64,000 nucleotides of DNA from Gracilimonas sp. (GTDB lineage: Bacteria; Bacteroidota; Rhodothermia; Balneolales; Balneolaceae). The stretch lies in contig NZ_JAVJQO010000002.1 in NCBI RefSeq assembly GCF_040218225.1, positions 496,001-560,000 on the forward strand, in the 5' to 3' direction. The position numbers and the translations under genes are program-made. This document shows, piece after piece, positions 26,159 through 35,952 of this stretch (the stretch's first letter is position 1; every line of letters begins with the position of its first letter). Below the pieces are notes generated by a model. It saw only the letters and a list, made by a program, of their open reading frames with translations. It searched no databases and was not told the origin of the DNA.

Positions 26159-29100
26159 ATGGCAAATTCTGATAAACATACATCAAGTACACAAGTTCAG
26201 GAGCTTCTTCAGCAAGCTTATCAATCTGTTCAGTCCAAACAGAATGTAAGTTTATTATTACGTTCTGCACTTATACTGCTTGCGGGCTTTACTGCTTTCA
26301 TGATCACCGAGCATGTATTTTATCTTACTGCAACTACCAAGCTGGTGACCGTTGGAATCTTAGTATTTACTGCGGCTTTTGCCTTTTGGAAAGGATTTAC
26401 ATCTTCCGATCAGACTTCCTTTAAAGAATTTTACCGGCAGTTCAGCCGAAAAAGTAACTTCCCGGAACTTAAAGACACTTTAGATCTGGAAAAATCAGCT
26501 TCCGGAAATCGGGCTTTGGTGGATGCAGCTATCCTGCAAAACCTATCTAAAATTGAACCACAAAGGCTGGAAAGCACCCTTTCAGCATATATCAAAGACT
26601 CTACTGTCTACCAGGGTTATTCCCGATTTCTAACGCTTTCTATTGCCACGTTGATTGTTCTAGGGATTACTGCTTTCAATTTTAATTCTGCAGCTGAACG
26701 CTCCCTTACTTTTTGGAAATCTTATTCAAAACCCAATCCTTTTCAGTACACGGTAAATCCCGGAAGTGTTACCGTGGAACAAGGAAGCCCTTTTCAGGTC
26801 GAGATTCAATTCACCGGAGATCTCATTCCAAGAGATGTGAGTCTGCGAATAAAGACCTCTGTGGAGGAGGAATTCAGAACACGTGTCATGGAAGCTTCAG
26901 GAACTTCTTTCCGGTCCATTCCACAAGATCTGAACAATGATTTGCAGTACTATGTAGAAATGGATGGTTACAACAGTGAGCTCTATTCTGCTGATGTTCA
27001 GCTACGCCCTCGATTTAGTCAACTGCAAGCAACCATCATTCCACCTGTTTACACGGATCTTGATTCATCCATCATATCTTACCCTATTTCACAACTTAGA
27101 GCTTATGAAGGATCTGCCCTGAAGCTTGCCGGAGAACTTAATAAGACAGCTTCTTTACTTCAGATGCAAACATCTGAAGGGTTTTTGACTTTGAATGTGC
27201 AATCAGACAGTACCTTCCGTCATGAAATTCAGGTTAATAAACAGGATACTCTGCGATTCCATATCGAAGACGAAAACGGACTTACCAATCAAAATCCCTT
27301 TCAAATTGTTGTAGCCCCTCAAGCTGATGAATATCCATTGGTGGAGCTTGTTGAGCCTGAGGAATCTATTCGCGAAGTAAATCCTACAAATATCGAGCTC
27401 CTCTACAGAGCCACTGATGACTTCGGGTTGACATCGGCTTCGCTGAATTATGAACTTCGACGTGCTTATGTGGAACAACCTATCACTGGTTCCATCCCAC
27501 TAAAAAAACCACAGGAAGGAACCCTGCAACCTTTCGTTTGGAACTTGCAATTATTTGAGTTAAAGCCTCAGGATGAACTCACTTTCTGGATTACCGCAAG
27601 TGACAACGACCAGTATAATGGATATAAATCTTCGAATTCTCAAAAGCTAAAGCTGACCGTTCCCTCTCTGGTAGATTACTTTGAAGAAGTGGATAAGAAA
27701 GAAGACGATGTCGAATCGGAGCTGGAAGATATTTCAAATTCTTTTGATGAGACACAGCGCCAGTATCAGGAATTCAAAGAGAGGATGAAAGACAACCCTG
27801 AAAATACCGGATATGAAGAAAAGCGGGAATTAGAGCAGGTTCAAAAACAACAGGAAGAGGTTCAGAAGAAAATTGATGAGCTAAATCAAAAATTTGAAGA
27901 GCTCAAACAAGAGATGAGTAAGGACAATATGTTGTCTGAAGAGACACAAAGAGCTTATGATGAGCTGCAGAAATTGATGAAGGAAATTGATGACCCTGCT
28001 TTCCGGGAAGCGATGGAGAAACTCCAGGAGCAACTCGGACAAATGAATCCCGAGCAGCTGCGCCAAGCCATGGAAAATCTGGAGTTTAATGAAGAGTTAT
28101 ACCGTGAGCGACTGGAACGTACCGTTGAACTTTTTAAACAACTGAAACTGAATTCTGATCTCGATAAGCTGGCTAAATCGTTTGAAGATATGGCCAGAAA
28201 AGAAGAAGAGCGGGCTCAGAGTGAATCGAATGAAGCTGCACAGAATCAGGAACAGCAGCTTGAGCAATCCCTGAAAGAAAATGAAAAGCTCAAAAACCAG
28301 GTTGATTCCCTTTCCAAAAACACATCTTCCAAGAATAAAAAGACGATCAATGAATTTCAGGAGAAGACCAAGCAGGAACTACAACAGCTTAGCGAAGAAT
28401 TAAAGAAAGAAGTTGAAGAGTCTCAGAGTAAATCGGGAGAACAGGGAGAACAGGGAGAACAGGGAAAGAATCAAAATTCCCGGGAACAAGAAAACAACCA
28501 GTCTCAGAATCAGCAGAATAACCGGCAAGAACGGTACGAGCAGCTTGCAAAGAATACCCGAAATATGATGCAGAACATGGGTCAGGAACAAATGAACATC
28601 AATATTGCCGGTCTGCAGTATGTTCTATATTCCTTGCTGAATCTTTCTCTGGAGCAGGAGGATTTAACGACCCTGGCCTCAGCTACAGAAAACAGAAGTC
28701 AGGCTTATGTGAATTATGCCCGAAATCAAAGGAACGTAGAAGAGATTTTTAAAGCCGTATCCGATTCTCTGTTTAAGCTCTCTGCAGAAATCCCACAGTT
28801 TTCAAACCAAATTAATAAGAAGAAGTTGGAAGTTGAACAACGTTTACAGCGCTCTTTGGAGCAAATGTCTGAGCGAAATCAAAGTCAATCTTCTGTTGCA
28901 TCACGACAGGCATTGGGTGGAATTAATGATATTTCTTTTATGATCGCTAACCTTCTGGAACAGCTTCAGAATTCTCAAAGCAGTGGTGGCGGTGGCGGTG
29001 GAATGAGCATGCAGCAAATGATGGAGCAGCTTCAGCAATCAGGCCAAATGCAACAGCAGCTTAATCAACAGCTACAGGATATTATTAATGACATGCAGGG

Positions 29101-29572
29101 TGAGCGATTGAACCAGAATCAGATGGAGCGCCTGAATCAAATCGCCAAACAACAAAACCGAATCCGAAAACAACTTCAGGAACTCCAACAGCAGGGAGAA
29201 ATGAACGGAGACCGGATAGGCAGCGAGCTCGAGCGTATGATTGAAGATATGGAAGATACCATTAACGACCTGCGAGGCGGCTCTACAGACCCAAATATGA
29301 TTCAACGGCAGCAGAATATACTATCAAGGATGCTGCAGGCTGAACAGGCAATGCAAGAACGTGGAGAGGAAGAAAAACGGAAAGGCTCTCTGGCTGAAGA
29401 ATATGAGCAATCACGACCGCCTGAACTAACTCTGGAAGAGCTGGAAAAACAAATCAGAAACAGGCTGAAAGATCCCAACTTTACTAAGTATTCCCCCGAC
29501 TATCAGCGACTCATTGAGAATTACTTTGAGCTATTGAAAAGTCTGCAAGAGCGACAAGAAAGTATCAACTAA
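26159..29572 (+). CDS. DUF4175 family giant membrane-anchored coiled-coil protein
   Basis: A 1137-residue protein. Two N-terminal membrane helices (about residues 41-80) and a third at about 161-178 are followed by a large extracytoplasmic domain with beta-sandwich features (about 190-500). After that come several hundred residues of Gln/Glu/Asn-rich coiled coil with short Gly runs (SGGGGGGMS). It matches the DUF4175 family of the Bacteroidota group, which often lies near Bat-type VWA genes, as it does here (31118-32143). The middle holds a 9-base tandem repeat encoding Gly-Glu-Gln three times. A cell-envelope structural role is plausible; no catalytic motif is seen. Confidence 0.88.
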   Translation: MANSDKHTSSTQVQELLQQAYQSVQSKQNVSLLLRSALILLAGFTAFMITEHVFYLTATTKLVTVGILVFTAAFAFWKGFTSSDQTSFKEFYRQFSRKSNFPELKDTLDLEKSASGNRALVDAAILQNLSKIEPQRLESTLSAYIKDSTVYQGYSRFLTLSIATLIVLGITAFNFNSAAERSLTFWKSYSKPNPFQYTVNPGSVTVEQGSPFQVEIQFTGDLIPRDVSLRIKTSVEEEFRTRVMEASGTSFRSIPQDLNNDLQYYVEMDGYNSELYSADVQLRPRFSQLQATIIPPVYTDLDSSIISYPISQLRAYEGSALKLAGELNKTASLLQMQTSEGFLTLNVQSDSTFRHEIQVNKQDTLRFHIEDENGLTNQNPFQIVVAPQADEYPLVELVEPEESIREVNPTNIELLYRATDDFGLTSASLNYELRRAYVEQPITGSIPLKKPQEGTLQPFVWNLQLFELKPQDELTFWITASDNDQYNGYKSSNSQKLKLTVPSLVDYFEEVDKKEDDVESELEDISNSFDETQRQYQEFKERMKDNPENTGYEEKRELEQVQKQQEEVQKKIDELNQKFEELKQEMSKDNMLSEETQRAYDELQKLMKEIDDPAFREAMEKLQEQLGQMNPEQLRQAMENLEFNEELYRERLERTVELFKQLKLNSDLDKLAKSFEDMARKEEERAQSESNEAAQNQEQQLEQSLKENEKLKNQVDSLSKNTSSKNKKTINEFQEKTKQELQQLSEELKKEVEESQSKSGEQGEQGEQGKNQNSREQENNQSQNQQNNRQERYEQLAKNTRNMMQNMGQEQMNINIAGLQYVLYSLLNLSLEQEDLTTLASATENRSQAYVNYARNQRNVEEIFKAVSDSLFKLSAEIPQFSNQINKKKLEVEQRLQRSLEQMSERNQSQSSVASRQALGGINDISFMIANLLEQLQNSQSSGGGGGGMSMQQMMEQLQQSGQMQQQLNQQLQDIINDMQGERLNQNQMERLNQIAKQQNRIRKQLQELQQQGEMNGDRIGSELERMIEDMEDTINDLRGGSTDPNMIQRQQNILSRMLQAEQAMQERGEEEKRKGSLAEEYEQSRPPELTLEELEKQIRNRLKDPNFTKYSPDYQRLIENYFELLKSLQERQESIN
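28436..28462 (+). repeat. 9-bp tandem repeat inside the DUF4175 gene
   Basis: Three exact copies of GGAGAACAG, encoding Gly-Glu-Gln three times in a disordered section between coiled coils. Slippage here would change length without breaking the frame. Confidence 0.85.
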
Positions 29573-29590
29573 CTTTCTCTTCTCTTAAAC

Positions 29591-29710
29591 CTTGATTTTT
29601 GGGATTAAGGGATTGCCCTGATTAATCTATGCGGATCCTGCCAATCCTTAAATCATGAAAATCATGGTTCAAAATTCAACCCTCGTCATTCCTGCAAAGG
29701 CAGTAATCTT
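29591..29710. repeat. Intergenic repeat modules (D type and GTCATTCCTGC type)
   Basis: 29591-29670 (ttgatttttgggatt ... ccaatccttaaatcatgaaaatcatggttc) is a short version of the D module found again at 35622-35800 and 40065-40240. It is followed by cgtcattcctgcaaaggcagtaatcttg (29695-29710 and beyond), a GTCAT-type repeat. No gene lies between 29573 and 29786. Confidence 0.65.
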
Positions 29711-29786
29711 GTTAAAACATTAGCAGCCTAACTCCTTCATCTTATGATAAGATTTCCAACATACGGCGCAAAATGATCTTTCTTTA

Positions 29787-30545
29787 TTATGAAGCAGAAA
29801 CCAGGCTTCGGTTATAAACAATGATTTGTTCATAAGCTTCCAGTACACCTTCAGTTGCTTCACCTGTAACATGATCTACGGTGTCTTTTACAAATGATTT
29901 TGCGTTCACAGGAGCAAATGACTTTCCAACTATCTTCAATCCTGGCATATCACCGCTACTATCACCAATGTAAGCCACTTCTTCCAGATCAATTTCAAGG
30001 AGTTCACAAAGCAGTTTGATTCCCACTCCCTTGTTGGCTTTCTTTAGAATAATATTTACCGAAATATCTGTTGCGTGAACTTCAAACATTGGATAGCGGG
30101 CCGGAATGTAGTTCAAAATCTCCTCGTGCATCAACGCAACTTTAGATGGATCCGGATTTACCAAACCCACATCCGTGTATTTAGCAAACTCTGGGTACGT
30201 TCCCTTATAATTCTTAACTAAGGTTCCGTTTATCCAATCCTGGATTTCAGCTACAGCTGTTTTAGCTTCTTCATCAAAATGTGGATTCCAGGTAATTTCA
30301 TTGGTCTTAAAGTCATACATGCCTCCCCCACTTTCAAAAACCATCGGAATATTGACATCCAGCCACTGGGCAACTGCCTCCACATAGGGGAATGGCCGGC
30401 CCGAACAAATGGTCAATGCCGGGATTTCCTCTTCCTTTCTGCTACGCTGATTCAGCTTCTTAATCCTGGAGATAGACTCCCAGTCAGGACTTACAAATGG
30501 ATGAGAAATACAGCCGTCAAGATCGGTAATGAATAGTTTAATCAT
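29787..30545 (-). CDS. HAD-superfamily hydrolase (class IIB, sugar-phosphatase-like)
   Basis: A 252-residue phosphatase. HAD motifs are FITDLDGCIS (motif I with the nucleophile Asp), TICSGRPFPY (motif II), the Lys in ILKKANKGVG (motif III) and YIGDSSGDMPG (motif IV). The cap placement matches class IIB enzymes such as mannosyl-3-phosphoglycerate and sucrose phosphatases. The substrate is unknown. It precedes the SLBB export region by 2 kb and might serve nucleotide-sugar metabolism, but it could equally be a housekeeping enzyme. It lies 54 bases from the cupin gene on the same strand. Confidence 0.88.
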   Translation of the reverse strand: MIKLFITDLDGCISHPFVSPDWESISRIKKLNQRSRKEEEIPALTICSGRPFPYVEAVAQWLDVNIPMVFESGGGMYDFKTNEITWNPHFDEEAKTAVAEIQDWINGTLVKNYKGTYPEFAKYTDVGLVNPDPSKVALMHEEILNYIPARYPMFEVHATDISVNIILKKANKGVGIKLLCELLEIDLEEVAYIGDSSGDMPGLKIVGKSFAPVNAKSFVKDTVDHVTGEATEGVLEAYEQIIVYNRSLVSAS

Positions 30546-30599
30546 GAATAAATGTAGGTAAGGTAAGTGTGCCTGAATTGAATATTAAAATTAGAACTG

Positions 30600-31103
30600 C
30601 TAACGACCGAAGTCATCTTCCAGACGAACAATATCTTCTTCATTGGATGGATTTTCTGCATCTACATGCTGCCATATTTCTGCAATGATGCCCCAGTTTT
30701 TGAGCCCAACTAACCGGTGGCGTTCGCCTTTTTTTACCGTGATTAAATCACCTGATTTATATTCCTGAACCTCTCCCTGCTTATCTGTCATACTACGCAC
30801 CACACCAACCGGCCCTTCCAGCACTTGCCATACCTCTGCCCGGCGGTGATGATACTGCCAGGAGAGACGTTTTCCCGGTTCAACCAAAAGAATTTTAGGA
30901 CTTAGTTTTCCCGAGATATTAACATCGCTTATACCAACTTTATCATCAAAATAAATGTCGATAAACTTTTGGATTTGCTGTTCATCAATCACAAAAAAAC
31001 CTCCCCAGGGACGATTAAAATCATAATCCTGAATCTCGAAACCCCGGGTTTTTAATATTTTCCCGGTTTCTTTAAATAGCTTTTCTTTCTCAGTTTTGCT
31101 CAT
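30600..31103 (-). CDS. Cupin protein, type II mannose-6-phosphate isomerase-like
   Basis: A single-domain cupin of 167 residues. It matches the C-terminal isomerase half of ManC/AlgA: RPWGGFFVI, EPGKRLSWQYHHRRAEVWQV (metal-binding His-His-x-x-x-Glu) and the later His in KKGERHRLVG, ending with EEDIVRLEDDFGR. It probably isomerises a hexose 6-phosphate, such as fructose 6-phosphate to mannose 6-phosphate. Similar stand-alone proteins are sometimes named phosphoheptose isomerase. It sits 14 bases from the end of the VWA gene and likely shares its transcript. Confidence 0.8.
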   Translation of the reverse strand: MSKTEKEKLFKETGKILKTRGFEIQDYDFNRPWGGFFVIDEQQIQKFIDIYFDDKVGISDVNISGKLSPKILLVEPGKRLSWQYHHRRAEVWQVLEGPVGVVRSMTDKQGEVQEYKSGDLITVKKGERHRLVGLKNWGIIAEIWQHVDAENPSNEEDIVRLEDDFGR

Positions 31104-31117
31104 TCCAAAAATTTATG

Positions 31118-32143
31118 TTATTCGCTACTTGAACCGGAATAAGATGGAACCAACACATATATAAATAAGAAAAGTAGTGCTAAAGCACCCATCCACTGGT
31201 ATTGATTTTTATAATCGGCATACTCCTGACTGGCAAACTCCCCCTTCTCCAACTCGTCCATACGAGCCAAAAAAGAATCGATACCGTCGTTTCCACGTTC
31301 AATTGAATAATATTCTCCGTTTGCAGAATTAGCTATGCTTCTTAATTTTTGGGGTTGAAGTACCGTAGTGACTACCCTCCCATCACTGTCTCTTTTATAG
31401 CCTATAAGCTCATCCGTTCCTTCTTCATACAGGGGAATGGTGGTTCCATCTGTAGTTCCTACTCCCAATGTATAAACCGAAATATCTTCTCCAACCAGGG
31501 CGGTCAAAGCTTCCTCATAGGATTGCCCATGATCTTCCCCATCAGAAATAATCAGCAGCACCTTAGCCGCTTCGGTAGCATTTTCTTCCAGGGCATTAAA
31601 GGCTTCCAGAGCGGTCTCCATTGCCGACTTAAAATCCGTGGCCGAACTCGGCATTTGTTCGGTATCTGCTATATCAAGAAACAGACGCAAAGCAGAATAG
31701 TCGAGCGTCATCGGACTTTGAAGATAGGCTTCACCCGTAAAAACGATTAGTCCAACACGATCGCCCCGAAGTCTTTCGATTAGCCGATTTATTTCAAACT
31801 TAGCTTTTTCCAATCTGCTGGGGCGTACATCTTCGGCATTCATGCTGGCAGAAAGGTCAAGTGCAACCAGCATATCAATCCCCTGTCGTTTTACCTCCCG
31901 AACTTCTGTACCAATCTTAGGACCAGCAAGGGCTGCAATCAGGAAGAATAAGCCACTTAACATTGCAATGTTTTTAAGCCGGTTACCCAGTGGCCAGAAT
32001 CCCTGTCGAAGTGAGGAAAATAATTCATTGCCAAAATACTGCTTTTTCCTGTTTCGCAGGCTGCGGGATTTCCACCAGATCAGCGCAATGAATGCAGGTA
32101 TCAGTATAACCAGCCATAAAAATAAAGGTTGTTCCCAGATCAT
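31118..32143 (-). CDS. VWA-domain membrane protein, BatA-like
   Basis: A 341-residue protein with membrane helices at about 8-24 and 59-75, a von Willebrand A domain and a C-terminal helix. The MIDAS metal site is complete: DLSASMN (D-x-S-x-S), the Thr in SPMTLDYS, and ISDGEDHG. This is the Bat (aerotolerance) type known from Bacteroides and Leptospira. The usual partners (MoxR ATPase, DUF58 protein, BatB, BatD) are not adjacent in this window, so it is a solitary copy or the end of a split cluster. It is upstream of the cupin and HAD genes on the same strand. Confidence 0.88.
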   Translation of the reverse strand: MIWEQPLFLWLVILIPAFIALIWWKSRSLRNRKKQYFGNELFSSLRQGFWPLGNRLKNIAMLSGLFFLIAALAGPKIGTEVREVKRQGIDMLVALDLSASMNAEDVRPSRLEKAKFEINRLIERLRGDRVGLIVFTGEAYLQSPMTLDYSALRLFLDIADTEQMPSSATDFKSAMETALEAFNALEENATEAAKVLLIISDGEDHGQSYEEALTALVGEDISVYTLGVGTTDGTTIPLYEEGTDELIGYKRDSDGRVVTTVLQPQKLRSIANSANGEYYSIERGNDGIDSFLARMDELEKGEFASQEYADYKNQYQWMGALALLFLFIYVLVPSYSGSSSE

Positions 32144-32414
32144 AGATTCAAACTTTTTAAGACTCTCAAGATAGAGATTTCAAAGCGTTTGTTGCAGTAA
32201 TAAAATTATAAAATTATTTGAGGTTAATTAGGATTAATGGCCAGCTCTTTTATGGCCAAATAATATTTTTCAAGGTAATTAGTTCATTGTTTTTATCGAA
32301 TTAAAGTTTTATTCCATCAAAATCTGATCGTAAATAGAAACTTCAATTAATAACCGGAAAGCGTTTATAGAGTTAAAAATTAATGAGTTTAGTGGTAACG
32401 AAATTGTTGATTTC

Positions 32415-32439
32415 AAACCATGAAACAAAATCACGGTTT
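32415..32439. promoter_or_regulatory. Imperfect 9-bp inverted repeat, possible operator
   Basis: AAACCATGA (32415-32423) faces TCACGGTTT (32431-32439), eight of nine pairs matching with a 7-base spacer. It ends 28 bases before the TAnnTTTG box, so a protein bound here could cover the -33 region of the SLBB promoter. Confidence 0.35.
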
Positions 32440-32467
32440 CTAAGTGAAAATAATAATAGAAACAGCA

Positions 32468-32475
32468 TAAATTTG
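32468..32475 (+). promoter_or_regulatory. Candidate -7 box for the SLBB export gene
   Basis: TAAATTTG matches TAnnTTTG and would give a 5' untranslated leader of roughly 130 bases. No clear -33 TTTG is seen. Confidence 0.35.
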
Positions 32476-32613
32476 GCTAAATAAGGCTTCAGGGTAACTA
32501 CAATGACTTATTTTATAGTTATTGATTTTACTCTTTTTATTGTTACTCTTTCTTATAAAAAGTCTTATCATTACGATTCTTATTAATATCCCACAAAAAG
32601 GACATTCTATTAC

Positions 32614-35064
32614 ATGTTAAAGCGTATAACTACATTCCTCTTTGTAGCTTTAATAACTATATCAGCACAGGCACAAAACTTCGGCATTGATTTTGAAAAC
32701 ATCAGGGTTGATGACTTAAGCGACCAGCAAGTCATGCAACTATATGAACGCATGCAAGAAAGAGGGCTTTCGATTTCTGAAGTCGAGGCGCTCGCTTTGG
32801 CACGGGGCATGAATCGCTCTGAAGTAAACAAGCTTCGCTCCAGGATTAATCGTGTACGATCGTCAATGAGTGGGCTAGAAAATAGTGGACAAGCCTCCAA
32901 CCAAGGCCGACTTCGTAGCGGAAACCTCCAACAAAGCCAGTTAAGTAAACCCAGAGGAGTCAGTCCTGATACCCTGGATGTTCTTTTAGATACTATGCAA
33001 AGAGATACTTCCGATGTATTTGGGGCGGATATTTTCTCATCTCAGAGTATATCTTTTGAACCTTCACTTAATATCGCTACCCCAAAAAATTATACCCTGG
33101 GTCCGGGAGATGAACTTTTTATTGATATTTGGGGCGCTGCGGAAACCACCTACCAGTTGGTAATCAGTCCTGAAGGGTCCATCCAGATCAGTAATGTGGG
33201 TCCAATTGCAGTTAGCGGTTTAACTATTGAAGAGGCCAAAGAACGTCTGACCAGTAAGCTTTCGAATATTTATTCCGGATTAAAAGGACCCAATAAAACC
33301 ACTTATATGCAGGTCACTTTAGGGAATATCCGGAGTATAAAAGTGAGTATTGTTGGCGAGGTTAAGGCTCCCGGAACATACACGCTCAGCTCTCTATCCT
33401 CTGTTTTCAATGCGCTCTATGCTGCCGGCGGGCCTAATAAGCAAGGAAGTTATCGTTCCATTAAGGTTCTGCGGGATGGAAGTGTTCATCAAAGAGTAGA
33501 CCTCTATAAGTTCCTGGTGTCTGGTGATCTTTCAGACAATATTATTCTAAAAGATCAGGATATCATTAAAGTTGAGCCTTATATAAACCGAATTACGGTA
33601 AAAGGTGAAACCAAGAATATTGGACTATTCGAAACCCTTGAAGGAGAAACATTCAATGACCTGTTGGAATATACCGGAGGATTCAATCAGTTTGCTTATA
33701 AGAAAAGAGTAAAACTGGAACGCAAAACGGATACGGAAAAAAGAATTGTTGATATCGCATATCCGGAAAAAGGTAATACTGTTCTCCAGTCAGGTGATAT
33801 TATTACAGTGGGCAGAATTTTGGACCGATATGAGAATAAAGTATCGATCAGGGGACCTGTTTTTCGTCCCGGAGAATACCAGCTGGAGGAAAACCCTACC
33901 CTGACAGAACTTATTGAAAATGCGGAAGGCCTTATGGGTGATGCATTCATGGATCGTGCTGTGATTTACAGAACCCAGCAAGATTATAGCATTGAAGCCA
34001 TTCCGGTAAACTTAGGGCGATTACTTAGCGACACCTCATCTACAGAAATTAGTCTTGTAAAGGATGATGTAGTACAGATTTCGTCAATTTTTGATTTACG
34101 CGAACAGCGAACCGTGACAATTAGTGGGTCTGTTCTAAATCCTGACACTTATGACTTTGTAGAGAACAGCTCTCTTAAAGACCTGATCTACCAGGCTAAT
34201 GGCTTCAAAGAAGAAGCAGCTCCTCATAATATAGAAATTGCCCGGCGGGTACCTGATACAAAAACAGGAGAAATGAATAATCAGATTGCGGAGATTATAA
34301 CCGTAAACATTGGTAACGGGCTGACCTATGACGAAAAACTGGAGGAAGTTGAACTCAAACCTTTCGACCAGGTTTTTGTTCGTAAGTCTCCCTCTTATGA
34401 AGTGCAGAAAACAGTTCGTGTTACAGGAGAAGTGCTGTACCCTGGTGAATATGCCCTGAGTACGCGGGATTTCAGACTCAGTGACTTAATCAATAAAAGC
34501 GGAGGACCAACAGACTTCGCTTATGTAGAAGGTGCCTCTTTGACCCGTAATTACGACCAGGATATTGATGAATTAGATATTAATTTAGAGGATTCAGTTG
34601 CCACAGAAGAGGTGGAATCTTTGTCAAAAGTAGGTATTCAGTTGCAGGAAGCTCTGAACGACCCCGATTCCGAATACGACCTTTTGCTGCAGCCGGGAGA
34701 TGTAATTAATATTCCCAAGCGATTACAGACTGTACAAATCAGAGGCGAGGTACTGTATCCCATTAATGCCCGTTATGAAGATCGGCGTTCTTTCAGAAGC
34801 TATATAAGTGCAGCCGGTGGCTTTACAGAACAGGCGAATACCAAAAAAGCATATATCGTTTATGCCAATGGAGAGGTGGATCGTACCAAAAAATTCTTAT
34901 TCTTCAAATCTTATCCTAAGGTTAAACCAGGATCTGTACTAATCATTCCTCCAAAAGAACAACGTGAACGCCTCTCTCCGCAAGAGAGAATTGCAATATT
35001 CTCCACTATTGTATCTATGGCGGCTATCGTCACTAACACCATTTTCCAGATTCGACGGAATTGA
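32614..35064 (+). CDS. SLBB-domain polysaccharide export outer membrane protein
   Basis: A Wza-type exporter, long for the family (816 residues against about 380). It has a signal peptide (MLKRITTFLFVALITISAQA), a helical segment at about 30-120, the polysaccharide export domain (YTLGPGDELFIDIWGA, about 163-178) and six SLBB domains. The SLBB units are recognisable by starts such as VSIVGEVKAPGTY, ITVKGETKNIGLF, VSIRGPVFRPGEY, VTISGSVLNPDTY, VRVTGEVLYPGEY and VQIRGEVLYP. A C-terminal membrane helix (about 794-811) crosses the outer membrane, as in Wza. It should form the export channel for the glycan made by the genes downstream. No chain-length kinase (Wzc) is next to it in this window. Confidence 0.93.
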   Translation: MLKRITTFLFVALITISAQAQNFGIDFENIRVDDLSDQQVMQLYERMQERGLSISEVEALALARGMNRSEVNKLRSRINRVRSSMSGLENSGQASNQGRLRSGNLQQSQLSKPRGVSPDTLDVLLDTMQRDTSDVFGADIFSSQSISFEPSLNIATPKNYTLGPGDELFIDIWGAAETTYQLVISPEGSIQISNVGPIAVSGLTIEEAKERLTSKLSNIYSGLKGPNKTTYMQVTLGNIRSIKVSIVGEVKAPGTYTLSSLSSVFNALYAAGGPNKQGSYRSIKVLRDGSVHQRVDLYKFLVSGDLSDNIILKDQDIIKVEPYINRITVKGETKNIGLFETLEGETFNDLLEYTGGFNQFAYKKRVKLERKTDTEKRIVDIAYPEKGNTVLQSGDIITVGRILDRYENKVSIRGPVFRPGEYQLEENPTLTELIENAEGLMGDAFMDRAVIYRTQQDYSIEAIPVNLGRLLSDTSSTEISLVKDDVVQISSIFDLREQRTVTISGSVLNPDTYDFVENSSLKDLIYQANGFKEEAAPHNIEIARRVPDTKTGEMNNQIAEIITVNIGNGLTYDEKLEEVELKPFDQVFVRKSPSYEVQKTVRVTGEVLYPGEYALSTRDFRLSDLINKSGGPTDFAYVEGASLTRNYDQDIDELDINLEDSVATEEVESLSKVGIQLQEALNDPDSEYDLLLQPGDVINIPKRLQTVQIRGEVLYPINARYEDRRSFRSYISAAGGFTEQANTKKAYIVYANGEVDRTKKFLFFKSYPKVKPGSVLIIPPKEQRERLSPQERIAIFSTIVSMAAIVTNTIFQIRRN

Positions 35065-35298
35065 TTGATAAGTCATCGCGGGCGGAGATACAGGATCTCC
35101 GATTATTATGATTCAACCATATCCAAATTAAGCGAAGGGCTGAACCCCTTCGCTTGTGTACTGGAAGAAAAGCCCCTCTTTTACAGATTTCGTCATCCCG
35201 CACGAAGCGTGGCGGAGATACGGGATCTCCATAATCGACATCCATACTCAATCAAGGAGATCGCGGGTCTATGCCCGCGATGACGTGCTTTATTGAAT

Positions 35299-35365
35299 GT
35301 CATCCCGCGGCGAATGCCCGGGATCCTGTTGTTTGATAAAAATATGGCCGTTGATTTACATCCCA
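35299..35365 (+). repeat. A-module copy 1
   Basis: Begins gtcatcccgcggcgaatgcc, contains the palindrome CCCGGGATCC and ends ...gttgatttacatccca. It is nearly identical to four other copies in the window (35532, 38029, 39922, 40564). Confidence 0.9.
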
Positions 35366-35531
35366 ACCCGATTCCCCGACCTCTCTAAATCTCTCCTTCT
35401 CAAGGAGAGACTTTACTTACGTGGTTCTAATAAACACCTTAACTCGTTTCTTCGAGATTGCGTCGTCGCTATGCACCCCAAACCTACATTCAAAATCCGG
35501 GCTTCTCGCAATGACAGGTTTTAATTAGCAA

Positions 35532-35598
35532 GTCATCCCGCGGCGAATGCCCGGGATCCTGTTGTTTGATAAAAGTATGGCCGTTGATTTACATCCCA
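35532..35598 (+). repeat. A-module copy 2
   Basis: Differs from copy 1 at one or two bases only (aaaagtatgg for aaaaatatgg). It is directly preceded by a B module ending in cgcaatgacaggttttaatt. Confidence 0.9.
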
Positions 35599-35925
35599 AT
35601 TCGATTCCCGACCTCTTTGCATTTGAACCCTGATTTTTTTGGGATTATATGATTTCCTTGATTACTCTTCATCTCTTCCGCGAATCGTTTTAATCAGGAA
35701 AATCATGGTTCTAAGTAATGCACTCTTCCACCATCAGCTCTGTTTTAACCAGCAGTAGAGAACACCTGGAAGCTTTTTCACAAATCGATCATTCGATTTC
35801 AGGAGATTCTTCACTCCGCCTACGCTTCGCTCAGAATGACAGAGCCACTAATAACCATTCTAATGCTGCTATCGCAGCAATGCCTTTCAGGCATAAGTAA
35901 TATTCTGGCTCTTAAGAACAACTTC

Positions 35926-35952
35926 AATATTGAATGTTCATCATTCAATATT
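35926..35952 (-). terminator. Hairpin at the end of ugd
   Basis: AATATTGAATG (35926-35936) pairs perfectly with CATTCAATATT (35942-35952) around a 5-base loop, two bases after the ugd stop (minus strand). The AT-rich stem and the lack of a T-run make it a weak terminator or an mRNA-stabilising hairpin. It also resembles the short gaatg palindromes common between genes in this group. Confidence 0.5.

Larger units (their letters stand above)
32144..32613. other. AT-rich divergent intergenic region before the SLBB gene
   Basis: 470 bases without a supported gene, between the divergent VWA and SLBB genes. It is AT-rich and should hold promoters for both. It contains an imperfect inverted repeat (32415-32439) and a TAnnTTTG box (32468-32475), listed separately. 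A CAAAAAGGA ribosome-binding-like site lies near 32595. I see no JUMPstart or ops element. Confidence 0.6.

Noticed and set aside
32144-32613. JUMPstart/ops antitermination element before the export gene
   Set aside because: I looked for GGCGGTAG-type motifs and found none.
35065-35524. Open frames in repeat cluster 1 (72 and 75 codons)
   Set aside because: They translate the A/B/F repeat modules; the same translated phrases recur in clusters 2 and 3, and the composition is not protein-like.
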